Shown here in pieces: positions 1-8,323 of a DNA stretch of 64,000 bases. Under the pieces are notes generated by a model. It made no database searches, was not told where the DNA came from, and saw nothing but the letters and a program-made list of their open reading frames with translations. Source of the DNA: Gloeobacter morelensis MG652769 (GTDB taxonomy: Bacteria; Cyanobacteriota; Cyanobacteriia; Gloeobacterales; Gloeobacteraceae). The stretch spans positions 3,224,001-3,288,000 of the forward strand of contig NZ_CP063845.1 of the NCBI RefSeq assembly GCF_021018745.1, given 5' to 3'. A program made the translations under genes and the position numbers. The number at the start of each line of letters is the position of its first letter. Positions within the stretch are counted from its first letter, which is position 1.

Positions 1-298
1 CCACCGCCACATCCGCATCGGCGCGATCGCCCGTCTGCTCGAAAACCGGCCTGCCGCCGATGCCCACATCGTTCCAGGCTTTGATGGCATCGAGCAGTGT
101 CTGCAGGTACTCGCGCTCGCGCTCGGCGGCGGGTTTGGGGATCGGATCGATAAAGACCTGCAGCGGAAAGGATTCCGCCGGCCAGCCGCAGGGGCGATAG
201 GCCTCCCCGCCGGGAAATTCGCCGCCCGCATCGATGGGCTGGGCCGCAGCGACCGTACACAAAAGCAGAGGCAGAAAAAGCCCAAGCGCGTATTTCAC
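1..298 (-). CDS. Secreted protein, possible matrixin-like metalloprotease (3' end cut by window)
   Basis: The reading frame begins at a GTG at 296-298 and runs off the left edge, so only about 99 N-terminal residues are visible. It opens with a signal peptide (KYALGLFLPLLLCTVAAAQ), so the product is exported. The mature part has FPLQVFID, then an AIKAWNDVG stretch and an ADADV stretch. In my experience this layout resembles the start of matrixin-type zinc peptidases, which have a beta strand, an AxxxWN helix and an ADI strand. The zinc motif HExxHxxGxxH would lie outside the window, so the family call is inference. It is divergent from nothing; thrS follows on the same strand upstream (thrS ends at 372), leaving 73 bases between them. 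A GTG start is chosen because the signal peptide begins there. Confidence 0.6.
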   Translation of the reverse strand, partial: MKYALGLFLPLLLCTVAAAQPIDAGGEFPGGEAYRPCGWPAESFPLQVFIDPIPKPAAEREREYLQTLLDAIKAWNDVGIGGRPVFEQTGDRADADVAV

Positions 299-371
299 TG
301 GAATTTGGGGGAAGAGACGCTAGAAATATCTACCACAATTCCCGGCGGAAAACTACGGCAAAATCCTCGCT

Positions 372-2162
372 TCAGGTGCGCTTTGCGAGGCGCTCCTGCA
401 GGTAGGCGATCGCCTCCTCGACGGGTAGGGTGCCCTTGTCCTTTTCGCCCTCGACGCGGGTGCGTACCGCCACCGTGCCGCTGTTCGCCTCACTTTCGCC
501 CACCACCAACAGCACCGGCACCTTGGCAGTCTCGCCGTTGCGGATCTTCTTGCCCAGCCGTTCGCTGCTCGCGTCGACCTCGGCGCGCATCTCCAGGGAC
601 ACAAGGCGATCTTTGACCGACTCGGCGTAGCCCACGAACTGGTCGGTGACGGGCAAAATCCGTACCTGCTCGGGGGCGAGCCAGAGCGGAAAATCGCCCG
701 CGAAGTGCTCGATGAGGATGCCGATGAACCGTTCGAGCGAACCGAAGGGAGCGCGGTGGATCATCACCGGGCGGCGACGGGAGCCGTCCTCGGCGACGTA
801 CTCCAACTCGAAGCGCTCCGGCAGGATGTAATCGACCTGGACGGTGCCCAGTTGCCACTCGCGGCCGAGGGCATCTCGGAAGATAAAGTCGAGCTTGGGG
901 CCATAAAATGCCGCTTCCCCTTCGGCCACGAAGTACTTGAGACCCAGATCTTGGGCCGCTTTGAGGATAGCGGCCTGGGCCTTTTCCCAGGATTCGTCGG
1001 AGCCGATGTATTTGTCTGAGGTCGGGTCGCGAAACGACAGACGGGCGGAAAAACCGTCGCCCAACTGCAGCGAGCGGAAGACAAACTGAATCAAGTCGAC
1101 GACTTTTTTGAATTCGTCGTCAAGTTGTTCGGGAGTCACAAACAGGTGCGAGTCGTCGACCGTAAAGCCGCGCACGCGCGTCAGGCCGCCCAACTCGCCC
1201 GACTGCTCGTAGCGGTACACAGTCCCAAATTCGGCGAGGCGAATCGGCAGATCCCGGTAGGAGTGCAACCCCGACTTGTAGATCTGGATGTGGAAGGGGC
1301 AGTTCATCGGCTTCATCACGAAGCCTTCTTCGGTCCCTTCCTCGTCGCCTGTGGCCATCAGCGGGAACATGTCGTCTTTGTACTTGAACCAGTGGCCGCT
1401 GGTCTTGAATAAGTCCACGCGGGCGATGTGGGGGGTAACCACCTGCTGGTAGCCGCGCTTGACTTGCTCCTTGCGCAGAAATTCTTCGAGGGTGTAGCGC
1501 AGCAGGGCTCCTTTGGGAGCCCACATCGGCAGACCCGGCCCGACCAGATCCGAGAAGACAAACAGTCCCAATTCGCGGCCGAGTTTGCGGTGGTCGCGCT
1601 TTTTGGCCTCCTCTTCGCGGCGCAAAAATTCTTCAAGTTGCTCGGGGGTCTCCCAGGCGGTGCCGTAGATGCGCTGCAGTTGGGCGCGCTTTTCGTCGCC
1701 GCGCCAGTAAGCCCCCGCCACCGAGCGCAACTTAAAGGCGTTCGGATGAATTTCGGCGGTCGATTCGACGTGGGGACCGGCGCACAGATCCCACCAGTCG
1801 CCGGTGCGGTAGAGGCTCACCGGCGCGTCGGGGTCGAAGCCTTCAAAGAGTTCGAGTTTGTAGGGTTCTCCCAGCGCTTCGAGGCGCTCGCGCATCGCTT
1901 CGCGCGGCACTTCCTCGCGCACCATCGGCAACTTCTGCTGCACGATGCGGCGCATCTCTTTTTCGATCTTTTTGAGATCTTCGGGGGTGAAGGGGGTGGG
2001 CCGGTCGAAGTCGTAGTAGAAGCCGTTCTCGATGGCCGGGCCGATGGTCACCTTGGTCTCCGGGAAAAGCTTCTGGACCGCCATCGCCAGGATGTGGCTG
2101 GTGCTGTGGCGGATCCGGTGCAGTTTTTCGGGGTCGCTTTGCCGGAGGATGTCGTTTTCCAT
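372..2162 (-). CDS. thrS: Threonyl-tRNA synthetase (TGS-less cyanobacterial form)
   Basis: Charges tRNA-Thr with threonine in the cytoplasm. The protein of about 596 residues starts directly with the editing domain, which carries both halves of its metal-type motif: HSTSH at residues 19-23 and CAGPH near residue 125. The class II catalytic core follows, with the zinc-site cysteine in MKPMNCPFH and the motif 3 arginine region HRAPFGSLERF. A C-terminal anticodon-binding domain ends the protein. The N-terminal TGS domain found in the E. coli enzyme is absent, as is usual for cyanobacterial ThrS. The frame stays open upstream to 2198, but MENDILRQ at 2162 is the better start because the extra 12 residues have no family counterpart. 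It is followed by ruvA on the same strand further upstream (150 bases away). Confidence 0.97.
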   Translation of the reverse strand: MENDILRQSDPEKLHRIRHSTSHILAMAVQKLFPETKVTIGPAIENGFYYDFDRPTPFTPEDLKKIEKEMRRIVQQKLPMVREEVPREAMRERLEALGEPYKLELFEGFDPDAPVSLYRTGDWWDLCAGPHVESTAEIHPNAFKLRSVAGAYWRGDEKRAQLQRIYGTAWETPEQLEEFLRREEEAKKRDHRKLGRELGLFVFSDLVGPGLPMWAPKGALLRYTLEEFLRKEQVKRGYQQVVTPHIARVDLFKTSGHWFKYKDDMFPLMATGDEEGTEEGFVMKPMNCPFHIQIYKSGLHSYRDLPIRLAEFGTVYRYEQSGELGGLTRVRGFTVDDSHLFVTPEQLDDEFKKVVDLIQFVFRSLQLGDGFSARLSFRDPTSDKYIGSDESWEKAQAAILKAAQDLGLKYFVAEGEAAFYGPKLDFIFRDALGREWQLGTVQVDYILPERFELEYVAEDGSRRRPVMIHRAPFGSLERFIGILIEHFAGDFPLWLAPEQVRILPVTDQFVGYAESVKDRLVSLEMRAEVDASSERLGKKIRNGETAKVPVLLVVGESEANSGTVAVRTRVEGEKDKGTLPVEEAIAYLQERLAKRT

Positions 2163-2312
2163 AGCCTTCGAGTCGCACTGCAACCGCCATTGTGGCATTT
2201 CAAAGCCTCAAACCGGCCGGACAAAAGCCCCACCGTGAACGACTGGGTGGACCTGAGCCCCAGTTCACCCAGTTTCTCGGTTTCGCCGTCGATCTGGTGC
2301 CGGGACGCTGAT

Positions 2313-2933
2313 TCAGCCCTGCTCCGAAAGCCAGGCGATCGCAGCCCTGAGCCAGGCTTCGGTCTGCTCCTCGCCCGCCATCGCCGGGGCGACCGCATCG
2401 AGGGCGCGCACGACTTCGCCCGGCGCGAAGCCCAGGGCCAACAGCGCCAGTTCGACTTCTTCGTAGACGCGCGAGGAAGCGCGCGCACCGACTGCGCTCA
2501 TGCCCGACTCCTCGCGCCATTTAGAAAGGCGCGAGCGCAACTCCAGGGCCAGGCGCTGGGCGGTCTTGGTGCCGACGCCCGGGGCCAGGGCGAGGGCGCG
2601 GGTGTTGCCCTGCAAAATCGCCTGCACCAGTTCGGTGGGGGCGAGGGTTTCCAGAAGGGCCAGACCCATGCGCGGGCCGATACCGCTCACCGAGACCAGT
2701 TGGCCGAAAAGTTCGCGCTCGCCGGATTCCAGAAAGCCGAACAGCTGCATGGCATCCTCGCGCACGATCATCAGGGTGAAAAGTTTGACCTCTTCGCCGA
2801 TGCGGGGCAATTTGCCGACGGTGCGCGCGTGGGTCCACACCCGATAACCCACACCGCCCACATCCACAGTCGCCCAACTCTGGCCACTGCGCGGACCCAC
2901 CTCCGCGAGCATGCCGCGCACAAAAGTGATCAC
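2313..2933 (-). CDS. ruvA: Holliday junction branch migration protein RuvA
   Basis: RuvA binds four-way DNA junctions as a tetramer and loads the RuvB helicase. The 206-residue length matches the family. The N-terminal OB fold begins VITFVRGML, the helix-hairpin-helix region contains VSGIGPRMGLALLE and APGVGTKTAQRLALELR, and the C-terminal three-helix RuvB-contact domain contains EEVELALLALGF. A longer frame reaches 3065, but the GTG at 2931-2933 is chosen because it gives the family N-terminus. It also makes a GTGA overlap of 4 bases with the stop of the upstream CPBP protease gene, which suggests translational coupling. No ruvB or ruvC lies nearby, as is common in cyanobacteria, where ruv genes are scattered. 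Confidence 0.96.
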   Translation of the reverse strand: MITFVRGMLAEVGPRSGQSWATVDVGGVGYRVWTHARTVGKLPRIGEEVKLFTLMIVREDAMQLFGFLESGERELFGQLVSVSGIGPRMGLALLETLAPTELVQAILQGNTRALALAPGVGTKTAQRLALELRSRLSKWREESGMSAVGARASSRVYEEVELALLALGFAPGEVVRALDAVAPAMAGEEQTEAWLRAAIAWLSEQG

Positions 2934-3466
2934 ACCCGACTCGGCTCCTTGCGCCAGAGCAGGCACGAGAGCCAGTTGACCAGCACATGGGCTACCACCG
3001 GTACCACCAGATTGCCGGTGGCGAGCGTCGCCCCCCCCAACACTAGACCGATGAGCGTCGCCCACAGCGCGTAGGGCCAGTGCCGCCAGTCCCAGATGTG
3101 CAACAGGCCAAACAACAGACTGCTTGCCACCAAGCCGATGGCCGGCAGCGCCACGCCCCGAAACAACAGCTCCTCGCTAAGCCCCGGCAACAGCCCCAGC
3201 CAGACGCGGTCGAAGCGGCTTAAAGGCGTCAGCACCATCTCCATATACTGATCGGCGCTCTCGCGGTAGGCGGGCCACCACTGATAGACCGCGAAACTCA
3301 TCGCCCCGACGGCGAGCCCCAGGCCGACACCCTGGCCAAGGGCGAGCCACGAGAAGACCACCGGTAGGTCGATGCCAGCCAAACTGCGCCAGATCTGGGC
3401 AATCAGCAGCAGCACGATCGCCGAGAATGCCAGGGTCAACAGCAGCTGGGAGCGCGAAAGATCCAT
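2930..3466 (-). CDS. CPBP-family intramembrane metalloprotease
   Basis: A 178-residue membrane protein with about five hydrophobic segments. The CPBP (Abi/CaaX-type) signature is clear: EELLFRG near residue 98 supplies the two glutamates, a histidine occurs in FGLLHIWDW, and HVLVNW near residue 160 is the third motif. Members are glutamate proteases or prenyl-protein endopeptidase relatives in the membrane; substrates of cyanobacterial members are mostly unknown. Its stop codon overlaps the ruvA start by 4 bases, so the two are probably one transcript, although no functional link with recombination is known. The ATG at 3464-3466 is the only sensible start; about 210 bases upstream separate it from the divergent DUF2997 operon. 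Confidence 0.9.
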   Translation of the reverse strand: MDLSRSQLLLTLAFSAIVLLLIAQIWRSLAGIDLPVVFSWLALGQGVGLGLAVGAMSFAVYQWWPAYRESADQYMEMVLTPLSRFDRVWLGLLPGLSEELLFRGVALPAIGLVASSLLFGLLHIWDWRHWPYALWATLIGLVLGGATLATGNLVVPVVAHVLVNWLSCLLWRKEPSRV

Positions 3467-3676
3467 AGGTGAGTGCTTCCTGCAGCGAGTGCCTCGATCT
3501 TAATCGCTCCAGTCCGGGTATTTTAGTCGAAGGCACCCGGCATTTCTTCAATTAGAACTATTTCCGATGTTGCTTGACGACGATCAATTCTTAGGAGACG
3601 ATGACTACTAACTTGCTTCGCTCGTTACAAAACTACAGTCGATCTTACTGTCCCGATTGCCGGTCACCTTGGAGCC

Positions 3677-3877
3677 ATGGAGCAGATCGAATTTATCGTC
3701 CATTCAGACGGCCGCGTCGAAGAGCGCGTCACGGGGGTCGCCGGCAGCCGTTGCTCGGAGCTTACCCGTTCGATCGAGCAGGCGCTCGGCCCGGTACAGC
3801 ATGTGCAGCCGACTTCCGAGTACTTTCAGCAATCGAATATCTCCCAGTCCTTGTGGAACACTTCCCAGACCCACTGA
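3677..3877 (+). CDS. DUF2997 protein, first gene of the Ycf35/ferredoxin operon
   Basis: A 66-residue soluble protein. The first half (EQIEFIVHSDGRVEERVTGV, then SRCSELTRSIEQALG) fits DUF2997, a small cyanobacterial and plastid-lineage family in which a two-stranded hairpin is followed by a C-x-E-LT-x-x-E helix. The ATG at 3677 has a GGAG ribosome site 4 bases upstream. It is followed after 29 bases by ycf35 and then by a ferredoxin, an arrangement conserved across cyanobacteria, so a joint role, perhaps in an electron-transfer or maturation step, is likely but not established. The C-terminal tail is polar (QQSNISQSLWNTSQTH) and probably disordered. Confidence 0.85.
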   Translation: MEQIEFIVHSDGRVEERVTGVAGSRCSELTRSIEQALGPVQHVQPTSEYFQQSNISQSLWNTSQTH

Positions 3878-3906
3878 CACCTTGCAGAGCCGCAGGAGCT
3901 GACCTT

Positions 3907-4293
3907 ATGTCCCATTTCACCCAGATCAAGACGCGCATTCGCAACCTGGACTCGTTGGAGAAGGCCCTTGGAGACCTTCAGATCGCTGCCGAGCGCGGCA
4001 ATGTCTCAGTACGCGGTTACCGCGGCGAGACCCGCCCGGCCCAACTGGTGATCCGCCAGGACAACGGACACGACGTCGGCTTTGTCTGGAACGGCCAGGA
4101 GTACGAGATGGTCACCGACGTTCAATTCTGGCAGCAGCCCTGGACGGTCGAGCGCTTCTTGGGCAAGGTGTCTCAGCGCTACGCCCTGCACACGGTACTG
4201 GCCGAATCGGCCCCCCAGGGTTTCAATCTGGTCACCCAGGAGAACCGCGAGGACGGCACGATGCGCCTGGTGCTTCAGCGCTGGAGCGCCTGA
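3907..4293 (+). CDS. ycf35: Ycf35 / DUF1257 family protein
   Basis: A 128-residue soluble protein starting MSHFTQIKTRIRNLDSLEKAL, typical of Ycf35 (DUF1257), which is encoded in cyanobacteria and red-lineage plastids. Function is not known; the conserved neighbourhood with DUF2997 and a ferredoxin suggests a redox-linked role. Positions near residue 50-75 contain the family pattern DVGFVWNGQEYEMVTD with QFW and a C-terminal RYA segment. The ATG at 3907 is chosen because the family N-terminus is MSHF; the same frame is open back to 3601 but that part overlaps the DUF2997 gene out of frame. It ends one base before the ferredoxin start, so co-translation is likely. Confidence 0.93.
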   Translation: MSHFTQIKTRIRNLDSLEKALGDLQIAAERGNVSVRGYRGETRPAQLVIRQDNGHDVGFVWNGQEYEMVTDVQFWQQPWTVERFLGKVSQRYALHTVLAESAPQGFNLVTQENREDGTMRLVLQRWSA

Positions 4294-4294
4294 G

Positions 4295-4729
4295 ATGGCG
4301 GCGCAGCAGCCCGCGCCCGGTCGCTCCGGCTTCGAGCCGGAACTGGGCGGCCTGCTCCGCGACGGTGTCGAGCGTTCGGGTCATGAACCCGAACTGGGCG
4401 GCACCCTGCGCCAGAAAGGCGTCTACGTCGATGAAGTGACCTGTATCGGCTGCGGTCACTGCGCCTACGTGGCCCGCAATACGTTTTACCTTGAGGCTGA
4501 GTATGGGCGCTCGCGGGTTGTCGACCAAAATGGCGACGCCACTGAACTGATTCAGGAGGCGATCGACTGCTGCCCGGTCGATTGTATCCACTGGGTCGAT
4601 TACACCGAGCTTCCTGCGCTCGAAGAACAGCGGCGCTACCAAGAAATTCCCGATATCGGCCTACCGCCCACAGCGCGCAAAGTGCGCTCGCGCCGCCCGC
4701 CGGTGCGGCGGCCGAGGCCCAAGCCTTAG
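4295..4729 (+). CDS. Ferredoxin with a single [4Fe-4S]-type motif
   Basis: A 144-residue protein whose central part carries CIGCGHCAY (C-x2-C-x2-C) near residue 50 and CCPVDCIHW near residue 91, the remaining cysteines of a bacterial-type 4Fe-4S ferredoxin. The first 40 residues contain two near-identical GFEPELGG / GHEPELGG phrases and the C-terminus is a basic tail (KVRSRRPPVRRPRPKP); both are probably disordered. This is the third gene of the DUF2997-ycf35-ferredoxin operon; its ATG follows the ycf35 stop by one base. It likely carries electrons to an as yet unidentified partner in the cytoplasm or at the membrane. It converges with the next gene, whose stop overlaps this one by 4 bases. 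Confidence 0.92.
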   Translation: MAAQQPAPGRSGFEPELGGLLRDGVERSGHEPELGGTLRQKGVYVDEVTCIGCGHCAYVARNTFYLEAEYGRSRVVDQNGDATELIQEAIDCCPVDCIHWVDYTELPALEEQRRYQEIPDIGLPPTARKVRSRRPPVRRPRPKP

Positions 4730-5430
4730 GGTGCAGGCACACCCAACTCCCGCAGCCGACGGCGAGCTTCCTCGCGCAGCGCAGCGGTGGGTGCTTCGAG
4801 GTAAAACTCATTCCATAGCCTGATAGCCCGTTCCCGGTCGTCGGCGGCGCCAAAAAAGGCGGCGGCGTTCTCTTTCATCACTGGCGGTGCTCCAGGTTCG
4901 GCGGCGGCCCGCGCGAAGTATTTCGCGGCTCGGGCGTAATCGCCGAAATGGCGAAAGGTGACCGAGCCTGCAAGCCGCCACAGATACCAGGTGCCGGTGT
5001 TGCCCAGGGCGTCGGGGCGGCCGGGGTTGGTTACGGCGCCACGCACGAGAATTTCTAGGGCGCGGGCCGGCTCGCCCATCGATTCGGCCACGGCGTAGTT
5101 GGCCTGGGCATAGGCGAACAAAAACCGGGGATTGAGGGTGGTGATCGCCTCCAGGTAGTCGGCGCTGCGGCCGTAGCCGTCTACAAGTCGGGCCGGCCGG
5201 TCGCCGAAGTACTGAACGTACTGCAGCCACAGCCAGTCTGCGAACAAATTACGGTAGCCCAGGCAGGCTGAATCCAAAAGGGCGGCCGGCGGTAGCGGGG
5301 TGGGAAGTGAGAGCGCTGTGCCGGGTTTTGCCTCCAGGCGCGGCCACTGCAGCGCCAGGGCACCGACGCCGAGGGTGCAGGCGGCCAGAAGCGCCCAGGC
5401 TCCCTCGCCGGTTACGAAGCGGCCAGACAC
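4726..5430 (-). CDS. TPR-like repeat protein with N-terminal hydrophobic segment
   Basis: A protein of about 234 residues. One hydrophobic stretch near the N-terminus (AWALLAACTLGVGALAL) could be a membrane anchor or signal. The rest is helical and TPR-like: NPRFLFAYAQANYAVAESM, then GDYARAAKYFARAA and AAAFFGAADDRERAIRLWNEFY, each about a TPR long. YRNLFADWLWLQYVQYFGD just after the anchor is typical of a cyanobacterial family of unknown function. The GTG at 5430 is chosen: it makes the gene start inside the last codons of the upstream oxidoreductase (19-base overlap), and the residues further upstream are shadow sequence. The overlap implies the two genes are co-transcribed. Confidence 0.8.
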   Translation of the reverse strand: MSGRFVTGEGAWALLAACTLGVGALALQWPRLEAKPGTALSLPTPLPPAALLDSACLGYRNLFADWLWLQYVQYFGDRPARLVDGYGRSADYLEAITTLNPRFLFAYAQANYAVAESMGEPARALEILVRGAVTNPGRPDALGNTGTWYLWRLAGSVTFRHFGDYARAAKYFARAAAEPGAPPVMKENAAAFFGAADDRERAIRLWNEFYLEAPTAALREEARRRLRELGVPAP

Positions 5431-6440
5431 CGCACCAGTTCCCGGCCCGCCGCCTGACCCGAAAGAAAGGCGCCCTCCACCCGCGCACCGCTGCACCAGC
5501 AGCCGGCCAACAGCAATGGGGCCGGCCCCATGCGGGCCAAAAACGCCGTGTCGAGGGGATTGGCAGGCATCGCGTAGCGCCAGCGGTGCACTTGCACCCA
5601 CTCGGGACGGGCCAGGGCGAGCGGGGTGACCCCCCCCAGCTTGAGGGCGCAGTGGTCGAGGACCCGTTGGGCGGTTTTTTCAGCCACGGCGTCGAAGTGC
5701 TCTCGGCTGAAGTCCGGTAGCGTGTGCACGACGAAGGTGGTGGCCTTCGGATCGCGGCGCTTGCTCGAATCGAGGGCGCTCCAGACGACAATCGGGTCGT
5801 CCTCCCAGCGCAAACCCCGGGGCAACCCGCCGGGGTCGGCTGCGCCATAACCCGCCATCACCGCCAGACAGGGCAGAAAATCGACGGAGCGGGCCGGGTC
5901 GAAAGCCGATGCGTCTCCAAATTCGCCGGCGATGGCCAAACTTTGCTGCGGGGGCGGCGTGAGCAACACGGCTCTGGCAATTTCTGTGTCCCGATCGGTC
6001 GTCACCCGCCAGCGGCCGTTCTCCTCCAGGGCGAGAGCGGTGGCTTTGGTATCAAGCCGGATATCAAGTTCGTGGGCAAGCACCCTGGCAAGCGCCGTCG
6101 CCCCCTGCGGGCAGATATAGCGCGCCGAGCGGTGTGCGGCGTCCGGAGGCTCCAGAATGCCTTGTTTGAGGGTCGGTACGCCGTCCAACCAAAAAGCGAT
6201 CTCGCCGTCTGCGATCAGCGGCTCTACCACCTCCCGAAAAGCTTCGCTGCGGCAGGTGAAATATTGGGCGCCGTGGTCGAGGCGCACTTCTCCCGAAGCA
6301 GTGGCCACGCGCCGGGTGGCAAGGCGCCCCCCCACCCCCCGCGACTTTTCGACAAGGCGCACGGCAAGCCCCGCTCTGCGCACCACCCCGGCTGCTGCCA
6401 GTCCCGCCACACCCGCTCCGACAATCAAGACATCGTGCAT
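5412..6440 (-). CDS. Renalase-like FAD/NAD(P)-dependent oxidoreductase
   Basis: A protein of about 342 residues with an N-terminal dinucleotide-binding fold (MHDVLIVGAGVAGLAAAGVV), the GRLATRR motif and DHGAQYFTCRS. Together these mark the amine-oxidase branch that contains renalase and bacterial dihydro-NAD(P) isomer oxidases. The C-terminal part has MGPAPLLLAGCWCSGARVEG and GAFLSGQAAGREL, the second FAD-binding motif. Members of the renalase branch oxidise isomeric NAD(P)H forms; whether this one does is inference. The ATG at 6440 gives the canonical N-terminus; the open frame to 6497 is extra. It overlaps the downstream TPR-like gene by 19 bases and is divergent from the NifU-like gene, with about 73 bases between them for both promoters. 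Confidence 0.87.
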   Translation of the reverse strand: MHDVLIVGAGVAGLAAAGVVRRAGLAVRLVEKSRGVGGRLATRRVATASGEVRLDHGAQYFTCRSEAFREVVEPLIADGEIAFWLDGVPTLKQGILEPPDAAHRSARYICPQGATALARVLAHELDIRLDTKATALALEENGRWRVTTDRDTEIARAVLLTPPPQQSLAIAGEFGDASAFDPARSVDFLPCLAVMAGYGAADPGGLPRGLRWEDDPIVVWSALDSSKRRDPKATTFVVHTLPDFSREHFDAVAEKTAQRVLDHCALKLGGVTPLALARPEWVQVHRWRYAMPANPLDTAFLARMGPAPLLLAGCWCSGARVEGAFLSGQAAGRELVRCLAAS

Positions 6441-6513
6441 GCCCTCCAGCCTAACGCGCCGGGGCCGTGGGCAGGTGACGTTAAGATGAAGACACAAAGC
6501 TGGAGAAGTTGCG

Positions 6514-6771
6514 ATGAGAGAAACCTTTGAAGACGAGGTTCTCGAACTGAATCGGGATAACGTCGAGCTGGTCCTCGACGAATTGCGCCCCTATTTGATG
6601 TCCGACGGCGGCAATGTCGAACTTGTCGAAATCGAAGGGCCGATCGTCAAACTGCGCCTGCAGGGCGCCTGCGGCTCCTGCCCCAGTTCGACCTATACCC
6701 TGAAGCTCGGTATCGAGCGGCGCATGCGCGAACTCATTCCGGCCGTCGCCGAGGTCGAACAGGTCCTCTAA
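6514..6771 (+). CDS. NifU-like C-terminal-domain iron-sulfur scaffold
   Basis: An 85-residue protein made only of the NifU C-terminal (Nfu) domain: [27 protein letters not shown] and the cluster-binding CGSC near residue 53-56. In cyanobacteria and plastids such CnfU proteins dimerise through the CxxC, assemble a [2Fe-2S] or [4Fe-4S] cluster and pass it to ferredoxin and photosystem I. It is transcribed alone, divergent from the renalase-like gene, and is followed by a strong hairpin terminator. The start ATG at 6514 has a GAGAAG-like purine stretch upstream (ggagaagttgcg). Full length for the family, no oddities. Confidence 0.94.
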   Translation: MRETFEDEVLELNRDNVELVLDELRPYLMSDGGNVELVEIEGPIVKLRLQGACGSCPSSTYTLKLGIERRMRELIPAVAEVEQVL

Positions 6772-6787
6772 GGCATGTCCTAAAACC

Positions 6788-6815
6788 AAAAAGCCCCCGC
6801 TTGCGGGGGCTTTTT
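6788..6815. terminator. Bidirectional Rho-independent terminator
   Basis: A 12-bp stem (6788-6799 with 6804-6815) around a CTTG loop. The G+C core GCCCCCG/CGGGGGC is flanked by AAAAA on one side and TTTTT on the other, so it can terminate in both directions. It lies between the convergent NifU-like gene (ends 6771) and the glycine-zipper gene (ends 6834). Confidence 0.92.
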
Positions 6816-6833
6816 GCCGACAACAGAACCTTC

Positions 6834-7148
6834 CTAGCGGCCGCAGGCAGCATTGTTCTGCAGATGCTGCACGCCTGCCCCGGCCGCAGCACCGACGACC
6901 GCGCCACCGATTCCACCTAGCAACAGACCGCCCGCCCCGCCGTAGGCGGCACCTTTGGTGACGCTGTCCTGCTTCGCTTCACCCTGGCAGGTGTAGCTGT
7001 TCTCACCAGGGTTTTTCGCTTTTTTCTGGCTGACACGCGCCTTCTCGGTCCGAGTGCTCTCTCTGGCTTCGCCAGGCTGGGCCAACAAAGCGGCATTCAT
7101 GCTCAGACCGATGGCGAGCGCGGCTAACAGGGTAAAAGATTTGCGCAT
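6834..7148 (-). CDS. Exported glycine-zipper protein
   Basis: A 104-residue protein with a signal peptide (KSFTLLAALAIGLSMNAALLAQ). A charged middle carries one cysteine (YTCQGE), and the C-terminal hydrophobic Gly-zipper (YGGAGGLLLGGIGGAVVGAAAGAG) is followed by a second cysteine near the end. Such proteins sit in or against the outer membrane (compare the SlyB/17 kDa antigen type), but there is no lipobox here. The two cysteines could form a disulfide in the periplasm. It shares a bidirectional terminator with the NifU-like gene. No specific function can be assigned. Confidence 0.8.
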   Translation of the reverse strand: MRKSFTLLAALAIGLSMNAALLAQPGEARESTRTEKARVSQKKAKNPGENSYTCQGEAKQDSVTKGAAYGGAGGLLLGGIGGAVVGAAAGAGVQHLQNNAACGR

Positions 7149-7267
7149 CGGGGTAACCTCGTCTCTTACCTTTCGATCCTATTCACCCTGGCAGCTGTCT
7201 TCATGCCTCCCACGGCATAGGCTGGCGGGCCGAATCGCGGAGCGCGGCGGTATACTGAGCGAGCCGA

Positions 7268-8260
7268 TTGGTGCTCGCCGCTTTGAATGCGCCGTTTCCC
7301 TGGACCCGCCGCCACGTTTTGAGCCTGGAGGATTTCAGCGCCGCCGAGTACGCCCTGGTACTGCAGACGGCCAGCAGCTTTCAGCAGGTGCTCGCCCGGC
7401 GCAACCGCAAAGTCCCGACGCTGCAGGGCCGGATTATCGTCAATTTGTTTTTCGAGTCCTCGACGCGCACCCGGACGAGCTTTGAATTAGCGGCCAAGGC
7501 CCTCTCGGCGGATGTGGTCAACTTCTCCGCCGCCACCTCCTCGCTCACCAAGGGCGAAACCATCTTCGACACCACCCGCACCTTTCTGGCGATGGGCATG
7601 GATATCGCCGTCGTCCGCCACCGCGACAGCGGCGTACCCCACGCCATCGCCCGCGACCTCGAACAACTCGGCAGCCCTGTGAGCGTAATCAACGCGGGCG
7701 ACGGCCAGCACGAGCACCCCACCCAGGCGCTGCTCGACCTGTTTACCCTCTGCACCCTGCTGGATGCCTACGATCCGCGCCCCGAATTGCTCGCGGGCAA
7801 AAAAATCGCCATCGTCGGCGATATTCTTCACTCGCGCGTCGCCCGCTCGAATCTGTGCAGTCTGGTCACCTGCGGCGCCGAGGTGCACCTGGCCGGGCCG
7901 CCGACGCTGTTGCCCGGCGAATTTCGCCAGTACGGCGCCACCCTCCACCACCGCCTCGCCCCCGCCCTCGCGGGGGCGGATTTTGTGATGACCCTGCGCC
8001 TGCAAAAAGAACGCATGGGCGATTATCTGCTGCCCAGTCTGCGCGAGTACCACCGCCTCTACGGGATCAGCCGCGAGCGGCTCGCCCTGTGCAGTCCGGG
8101 GGTGCGCCTGCTCCACCCCGGCCCGGTCAACCGCGGCGTCGAACTGAGTTCCGATTTGCTCGACGATCCGCGCCTCAGCCTGGTTTCCCAGCAGGTCACC
8201 AGCGGCGTGGCGGTGCGCATGGCCCTGCTCTATCTACTGGCTGGGGGCAAGGCAGCTTGA
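7268..8260 (+). CDS. pyrB: Aspartate carbamoyltransferase catalytic subunit
   Basis: Forms N-carbamoyl-L-aspartate from carbamoyl phosphate and aspartate, the second step of pyrimidine synthesis. The protein of about 330 residues has the carbamoyl-phosphate motif [10 protein letters not shown] near residue 62, the loop SSLTKGE, the HPTQALLDL motif near residue 142 and the aspartate-binding LRLQKERM. The catalytic chain is full length. The window shows no regulatory pyrI, in line with cyanobacteria. No ATG is available at the family N-terminus; the start is TTG at 7268 or GTG at 7271, so the first residue is uncertain. crtD follows 63 bases later on the same strand but belongs to another pathway. 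Confidence 0.96.
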   Translation: MVLAALNAPFPWTRRHVLSLEDFSAAEYALVLQTASSFQQVLARRNRKVPTLQGRIIVNLFFESSTRTRTSFELAAKALSADVVNFSAATSSLTKGETIFDTTRTFLAMGMDIAVVRHRDSGVPHAIARDLEQLGSPVSVINAGDGQHEHPTQALLDLFTLCTLLDAYDPRPELLAGKKIAIVGDILHSRVARSNLCSLVTCGAEVHLAGPPTLLPGEFRQYGATLHHRLAPALAGADFVMTLRLQKERMGDYLLPSLREYHRLYGISRERLALCSPGVRLLHPGPVNRGVELSSDLLDDPRLSLVSQQVTSGVAVRMALLYLLAGGKAA

Positions 8261-8323
8261 AGATTTCCTTGCGGGGGAAGCGCTGCAACGGCAACACTGG
8301 AGAGAGGTGGAGTTCAATAGACA

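Noticed and set aside
1428-3074. 548-residue frame on the plus strand opposite thrS and ruvA
   Set aside because: It is antisense to two well-conserved genes; long shadow frames are expected at this GC content, and its translation has no domain.
3601-3906. Extended N-terminus for ycf35 starting MTTNLLRSL with an AGGAG site
   Set aside because: The stretch overlaps DUF2997 in another frame, and the family start MSHF is at 3907. A short leader peptide at 3601 cannot be excluded.
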